Assembly: GCA_958404085.1 (NCBI GenBank) | Contig: CATXZX010000029.1 | Coordinates: forward strand, 1 to 9,855 | Reading direction: 5' to 3' | Source: an uncultured Prevotellaceae bacterium | Lineage (GTDB): Bacteria > Bacteroidota > Bacteroidia > Bacteroidales > Bacteroidaceae | DNA length: 9,855 nt | Part shown: piece by piece, positions 7,112 through 9,855 of the stretch | Numbering within the stretch: position 1 is the first letter of the stretch | Layout of the letters: each line of letters starts with the position of its first letter | Notes under the pieces: model-generated | The model's database searches: none | The model's input: only the letters and a program-made list of their open reading frames with translations | Told to the model about the DNA's origin: nothing | Translations under genes and position numbers: made by a program

Positions 7112-7584
7112 AAACGAAAACGATTCCCAACTCGGTCTTTTTTAGAGAAATCCGCCTGATGCTCGGTCAGGGCGAGACTGTCTTGTTCGCTGTGAAGGGG
7201 GAAAGCATGCGTCCCTTTCTGGAGGGAGGGCGCGACCGGGTCATTCTTGAAAAAATCGTTGCTCCGGTGGAAAAAGGCGATGTCGTACTGGCCGAAATCA
7301 GGCCCGATGTATATGTTTTGCATCGGGTGATACGTATTGAGAACGACCGCTTGTGGCTGATGGGCGACGGAAATGTAAAAGGAATGGAGCAATGCCGTAT
7401 AGCGGACCTTGTGGGCGTTGCTACGGGTTTCCAGCGAAAGGGAAGAATGTCTCCCGACCGTGTCACTTCATTCAAGTGGAAATCGTATTCTGCGTGCTGG
7501 CGTTTTTTACGTCCCTTCAGGCGTTGGCTGTTGGGAGCCTATCGGCACGTATGGCTGCGCCTGTTTCCCAACAAACAAGGATAA
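7108..7584 (+). CDS. S24/S26-family (signal-peptidase-like) protein
   Basis: This 158-residue protein overlaps the kinase stop by four bases. The S24/S26 signature is clear: KGESMRPFLEGG holds the candidate nucleophile Ser33, VEKGDVVLAEI forms the next box, then YVLHRVIRIENDRLWLMGDGN. In bacterial LepB-type enzymes the general base is Lys; here the equivalent place appears to be His72 (LHRV), as in the SipW/Sec11 group of signal peptidases. GDGN (86-89) matches the conserved GDxN box. Unlike ordinary signal peptidases there is no N-terminal membrane anchor. The tail (about 125-155) is rich in Arg, Trp and aromatic residues and may be an amphipathic membrane-associating helix. It may cleave a leader peptide or act as a processing partner in the operon; the substrate is unknown. 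Confidence 0.82.
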   Translation: MKTKTIPNSVFFREIRLMLGQGETVLFAVKGESMRPFLEGGRDRVILEKIVAPVEKGDVVLAEIRPDVYVLHRVIRIENDRLWLMGDGNVKGMEQCRIADLVGVATGFQRKGRMSPDRVTSFKWKSYSACWRFLRPFRRWLLGAYRHVWLRLFPNKQG

Positions 7585-7596
7585 AAGAAAATAAAA

Positions 7597-7872
7597 ATGA
7601 GAATAAAAGAAGGATTTGAGATGCGCGATGTATGCGGAGAGAAGGTCGTTGTAGCCCATGGGTTGCAGCACATAAACTTCAGTCGCGTAATCAGTATGAA
7701 CGAGAGCGCCGCTTTTTTGTGGGAACACGTGTGCGGATGCGAATTTACCTCTTCCCGTCTGGTGGAATTGCTTTGTGGCGAATACGATGTTTCGGTTGAG
7801 CAGGCGGCGGAGGATGTAGACAAATTGATTGAATGTTGGAAGAAGGAAGGACTTCTTCTGTGTGAAGACTAA
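7597..7872 (+). CDS. PqqD-like peptide-binding protein (RRE fold)
   Basis: The product has 91 residues, the usual PqqD size. The pattern INFSRVISMNESAAFLWEHV followed by a helical C-terminal part (VELLCGEYDVSVEQAAEDVDKLIECW) and a short final strand fits PF05402. PqqD and the related RiPP recognition elements use a winged-helix fold to bind the leader of a precursor peptide and present it to a modifying enzyme. It starts 12 bases after the peptidase-like gene and is the last gene of the operon, directly before a strong terminator. No PQQ genes, radical-SAM enzyme or short precursor gene is visible nearby, so the name PqqD describes the fold and not PQQ synthesis. Confidence 0.85.
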   Translation: MRIKEGFEMRDVCGEKVVVAHGLQHINFSRVISMNESAAFLWEHVCGCEFTSSRLVELLCGEYDVSVEQAAEDVDKLIECWKKEGLLLCED

Positions 7873-7912
7873 ATGGACTGGGGATGGATTATCCTGAGTC
7901 CATTCTATTGAG

Positions 7913-7958
7913 AACGAGAGACAGCCCCGTCAGTGGCGTGGCTGTCTCTCGTTTTTTT
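7913..7958 (+). terminator. Rho-independent terminator of the kinase/PqqD operon, overlapping the convergent gene
   Basis: AACGAGAGACAGCC (7913-7926) pairs perfectly over 14 bp with GGCTGTCTCTCGTT (7940-7953) around a 13-base loop, followed by a run of T to 7958. The stop codon of the convergent minus-strand gene (7930-7932) lies in the loop, and the right arm encodes its last residues (NERQP). On the minus strand no T-run follows, so termination there would be weaker. Confidence 0.9.
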
Positions 7959-8856
7959 CCGAACGGCGCATAGGTTGCTGCCTTCCTTCCGGTTTTCGGG
8001 TCGGTTCCGGTGTCCTTTTTCGGACCGAAGTCTCTCGTTGCGTGCGGGCCGGTTCCGGTCTTGACTGCGGTCGCATTGTCGGCCGCATGTTGTTTACGGC
8101 ATTTCTTTCAGGGCGACGGTTGTTGTTTTCCTGTCGCTGTACGGTGGTTACAGGCCGCTGGTTATTGTTCGGATTCGGCTTGCGTTCCGGACTTTTTATG
8201 TGGAAAGTCGGATTACGGTTTTCGTTCTTTTTCGGTTCTACACGCCGGTCGTTGCCCGGTTGCGTCCGCTGCGGGCGCGTGTCGTATCGCGGCACCAGAT
8301 GCCCGTCGCGTCCCATGTGGAATTCGGCCGGCCGGTTTCTGCCGGGCAGTTGCGGCCGGTGGCCGGCGTAGTGGCGGGCGCGCAGTCCCGGGTCCGGACG
8401 GAACGACATGTGGCGGTACGGACTTTTGTAATGGCGCTTGTGTCCGTAGCTGCGTCCCCGGTATACACTGACATAGACCGGTCTTTTGAAGTAATAGTGG
8501 TTGTAGCGATAGTGGTCGTAGAACAGGCAGTGCCATCGGTGTTCCATCCACCGGAGCGGCCGGTAGAAATAGGAAATGGAGGTAAACCGGATAAACTGCC
8601 AGTCGAACAGGACGAACCGTAAGTCCGTGTTCCGATAGGTCCAATACGGGCCATAGGCTTCGTTTGCGGTTCTTACGTTGAGCAGGTAGTCTAAGTTTAT
8701 TTCGTATGCCTTTTCGCATTGCTCGGGCGTGAGGTCTAATTCATAAGCCATTTTGTCAGTGAGAAACCAAGCACGCTGTTGTGCTTCTTCGTAACCCATG
8801 GCGTGCATCCGTAGCAGGCCGATACAGGTTAATAGTAAGATGGTAATTCGTTTCAT
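7930..8856 (-). CDS. Secreted basic Arg/Pro/Asn-rich protein with an LTxxQ-like helical segment
   Basis: This 308-residue protein starts with a signal peptide (Lys2-Arg3, hydrophobic 4-15, ending HAMG near 20). Residues 23-65 look helical and contain LTPEQ, reminiscent of the LTxxQ motif of Spy/CpxP periplasmic chaperones, though overall similarity cannot be judged here. Residues 68-125 are crowded with Tyr, Trp, Phe, His and Arg (YGPYWTYRN, FYRPLRWMEHRW, YDHYRYNHYYF). From about 130 to the end the protein is low-complexity, Arg/Pro/Asn/Gln-rich and strongly basic, probably disordered. Such a tail could bind nucleic acid, acidic polysaccharide or the cell wall. I recall related N-terminal sequences in Bacteroidales hypothetical proteins but no assigned function. 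It is convergent with the PqqD-like gene, and no clear TAnnTTTG box was found upstream of its start. Confidence 0.8.
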   Translation of the reverse strand: MKRITILLLTCIGLLRMHAMGYEEAQQRAWFLTDKMAYELDLTPEQCEKAYEINLDYLLNVRTANEAYGPYWTYRNTDLRFVLFDWQFIRFTSISYFYRPLRWMEHRWHCLFYDHYRYNHYYFKRPVYVSVYRGRSYGHKRHYKSPYRHMSFRPDPGLRARHYAGHRPQLPGRNRPAEFHMGRDGHLVPRYDTRPQRTQPGNDRRVEPKKNENRNPTFHIKSPERKPNPNNNQRPVTTVQRQENNNRRPERNAVNNMRPTMRPQSRPEPARTQRETSVRKRTPEPTRKPEGRQQPMRRSEKNERQPRH

Positions 8857-8995
8857 CGCTTTTGTTTTTTAGTTTTGCGGGGCTGTCCGTCGGTACGGAT
8901 ATTCCTCCCGTGGGGTAGACAACCCGTATATTTTCTTTCCCCTTTATCTATAAGACGGTCGGAAGGCCGTTTTGTAACAGCCGAGGCTTGTTTTT

Positions 8996-9029
8996 TTTGA
9001 TTCTTTAATCCGTATGCGCGGTATATTTG
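8996..9029 (+). promoter_or_regulatory. Promoter of the dnaJ/cbpA-like gene
   Basis: TATATTTG at 9022-9029 matches the -7 box, with TTTG at 8996-8999 and a 22-base spacer. Transcription would begin near 9036, giving a leader of about 150 bases that contains the inverted repeat at 9055-9087. Confidence 0.55.
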
Positions 9030-9054
9030 GTTTCATTTCGATTTAGCTCCGTGT

Positions 9055-9087
9055 TATTTTGAAAAAACGCCCAGCTTTTTCAAAATA
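9055..9087 (+). repeat. Perfect AT-rich inverted repeat with 9-base spacer in the dnaJ/cbpA leader
   Basis: TATTTTGAAAAA (9055-9066) and its exact complement TTTTTCAAAATA (9076-9087) flank a 9-base spacer (ACGCCCAGC). The pairing is perfect over 12 bp but nearly all A-T. The 9-base spacing equals that of CIRCE, the HrcA operator of heat-shock operons, although the sequence is not CIRCE. It could be a repressor operator, a heat-sensitive RNA hairpin, or an attenuator. Confidence 0.55.
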
Positions 9088-9168
9088 CCGGCCTGCCTTT
9101 TAAAAATAAAAAAATCGTGTCGGACACCGCATATTGGCATCTTATTTGTTCCGGTTACGGTAAGAACG

Positions 9169-9175
9169 AAAGGAG
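9169..9175 (+). promoter_or_regulatory. Shine-Dalgarno sequence of the dnaJ/cbpA-like gene
   Basis: AAAGGAG ends 8 bases before ATG 9184. It is a near-perfect Shine-Dalgarno sequence, in contrast to the A-rich leaders without one before the other plus-strand genes here. It supports the chosen start. Confidence 0.6.
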
Positions 9176-9183
9176 TACAGATT

Positions 9184-9855
9184 ATGGCATTTATAGATTA
9201 TTACAAGATAATGGGGATTGACCGGAATACTCCCCAGAAAGACATCCGGGCCGCTTACAAGAAGCGTGCCAAGCAATTTCATCCCGACCTTCATCCGAAC
9301 GATCCGAAGGCCAAGGCAAAGTTCCAGGCCCTGAACGAGGCCTACGATGTGTTGAATGATGCCGAGAAGCGGAAAAAATACGACCAATACGGCGAAAACT
9401 GGAAACAGGCCGATGCTTTCGGACAGCAGCAACAGGCGTGGGGGCAGGGCGGGTCCTATGGCAGTGGTTTTGACGGATTCGATTTCAGCCAGTTCAGCGG
9501 TGCGGGCGGCGGATTCTCCGATTTCTTCGAACAGCTCTTCGGCCATCGTGCGCAAGGCTCCCGCAGCCGCTCCTACGGTAGCTCCTCGCCCGTCGATACG
9601 GATGTCCGTTCGACGGTAGAGATAGATTTGTATACAGCCCTACTCGGCGGTGAGATTCTGTTGCAGACGCAGATCGGCAAGTTGAAACTAAAAGTGAAGC
9701 CTGGCACTCAGAACGGGACGAAAGTGCGTATTAAAGGAAAAGGACGCGACCTGGGCAACGGTACGACGGGCGACCTTATCCTGACGTATAGCGTAAGGCT
9801 GCCCGAAAACCTGAACGAGCGGCAAAAGGAGTTGCTCCGTCAGGTGCGCGATGCC
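9184..9855 (+). CDS. cbpA: DnaJ/CbpA-type J-domain co-chaperone, apparently with a single C-terminal domain (partial)
   Basis: The frame is open from ATG 9184 to the window edge (224 residues visible). The J domain spans about residues 4-70 with the HPD motif at His33-Asp35, which stimulates the ATPase of DnaK. A Gly/Phe-rich linker (about 79-121, with FSDFFEQLFG) and a Ser-rich stretch follow. There is no Cys-rich zinc finger, so it is a class B (CbpA-like) J-protein. The part after residue 138 contains just one substrate-binding unit (EIDLYTALLGGE, KPGTQNGTKVRIKGKG), resembling CTD2. It then runs into RLPENLNERQKELLRQV, the segment that normally ends the protein. Usual CbpA proteins have two such units and about 300 residues. 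The true C-terminus is outside the window but is probably close. Related genes are often followed by a small regulator (CbpM/MerR-like), not visible here. Confidence 0.88.
   Translation, partial: MAFIDYYKIMGIDRNTPQKDIRAAYKKRAKQFHPDLHPNDPKAKAKFQALNEAYDVLNDAEKRKKYDQYGENWKQADAFGQQQQAWGQGGSYGSGFDGFDFSQFSGAGGGFSDFFEQLFGHRAQGSRSRSYGSSSPVDTDVRSTVEIDLYTALLGGEILLQTQIGKLKLKVKPGTQNGTKVRIKGKGRDLGNGTTGDLILTYSVRLPENLNERQKELLRQVRDA

Larger units (their letters stand above)
8857..9183. other. Intergenic region between two divergent genes
   Basis: This 327-base stretch lies between the minus-strand basic protein and the J-protein gene. It holds a plus-strand promoter (8996-9029), a perfect 12-bp inverted repeat in the resulting leader (9055-9087) and a Shine-Dalgarno sequence (9169-9175). 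No convincing promoter for the minus-strand gene and no coding frame were seen. Confidence 0.6.

Noticed and set aside
5782..7872. A lasso-peptide biosynthesis cluster
   Set aside because: Kinase, PqqD-like and protease-like genes are present, but there is no asparagine-synthetase-like cyclase, no lasso-type transglutaminase-fold protease in the operon and no precursor. The transglutaminase-like protein at 1-796 is secreted and far away.
7597..7872. PQQ biosynthesis
   Set aside because: None of the other PQQ genes is nearby; PqqD-like folds occur in many unrelated peptide-modification systems.
8010..8622. Several overlapping plus-strand frames (8010-8471, 8042-8371, 8200-8622)
   Set aside because: They are complements of the Arg/Pro-rich minus-strand gene, whose GC-rich codons leave few stops on the other strand. 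The minus-strand frame has a signal peptide and a full-length start-to-stop structure.
9055..9087. A CIRCE element (HrcA operator)
   Set aside because: The 9-base spacer fits, but the arms (TATTTTGAAAAA) do not match the TTAGCACTC arms of CIRCE.

Overview
The window looks like chromosomal core sequence from the order Bacteroidales (phylum Bacteroidota); I cannot fix the genus. Three things point there. Several intergenic regions carry the Bacteroidota-type -7 promoter box TAnnTTTG. The primary sigma factor is the short form without region 1.1. Most start codons lack a Shine-Dalgarno sequence. Nothing suggests a transposon, prophage, CRISPR array, tRNA or rRNA.

Layout. The minus strand at 1-796 holds the N-terminal part of a secreted transglutaminase-like protein, cut by the window edge. 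A 443-base divergent intergenic region follows. Then come, on the plus strand, a membrane-anchored MutS-family ATPase without the mismatch-reading domain (1240-3048), an HtrA/DegQ-type serine protease with two PDZ domains and a lipobox (3225-4715), a perfect 15-bp hairpin terminator, and the primary sigma factor rpoD with its own promoter (4832-5692). Next is a tight four-gene operon (5782-7872): a small secreted protein, an HprK/PEPCK-like P-loop kinase, a signal-peptidase-like (S24/S26) protein and a PqqD-like protein. It ends at a strong hairpin that also covers the stop codon of a convergent gene. That gene (7930-8856, minus) encodes a secreted protein with a long Arg/Pro/Asn-rich tail. 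A 327-base intergenic region with a promoter and a perfect AT-rich inverted repeat leads into a DnaJ/CbpA-like co-chaperone (9184 to the edge) that appears to keep only one of the two usual substrate-binding domains.

How the genes may work together. HtrA, sigma factor and J-protein are housekeeping and proteostasis functions. The least understood unit is the kinase / peptidase-like / PqqD operon. Its parts match the toolkit of peptide-modification (RiPP-like) pathways: a PqqD fold that binds a leader peptide, a kinase that could phosphorylate a peptide, and a protease. No precursor peptide or cyclising enzyme is visible. The cassette resembles gene sets I remember from other Bacteroidales genomes, so it is probably conserved rather than newly acquired, but I know of no experimental function for it. 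The secreted 150-residue protein that opens the operon is the natural candidate partner.
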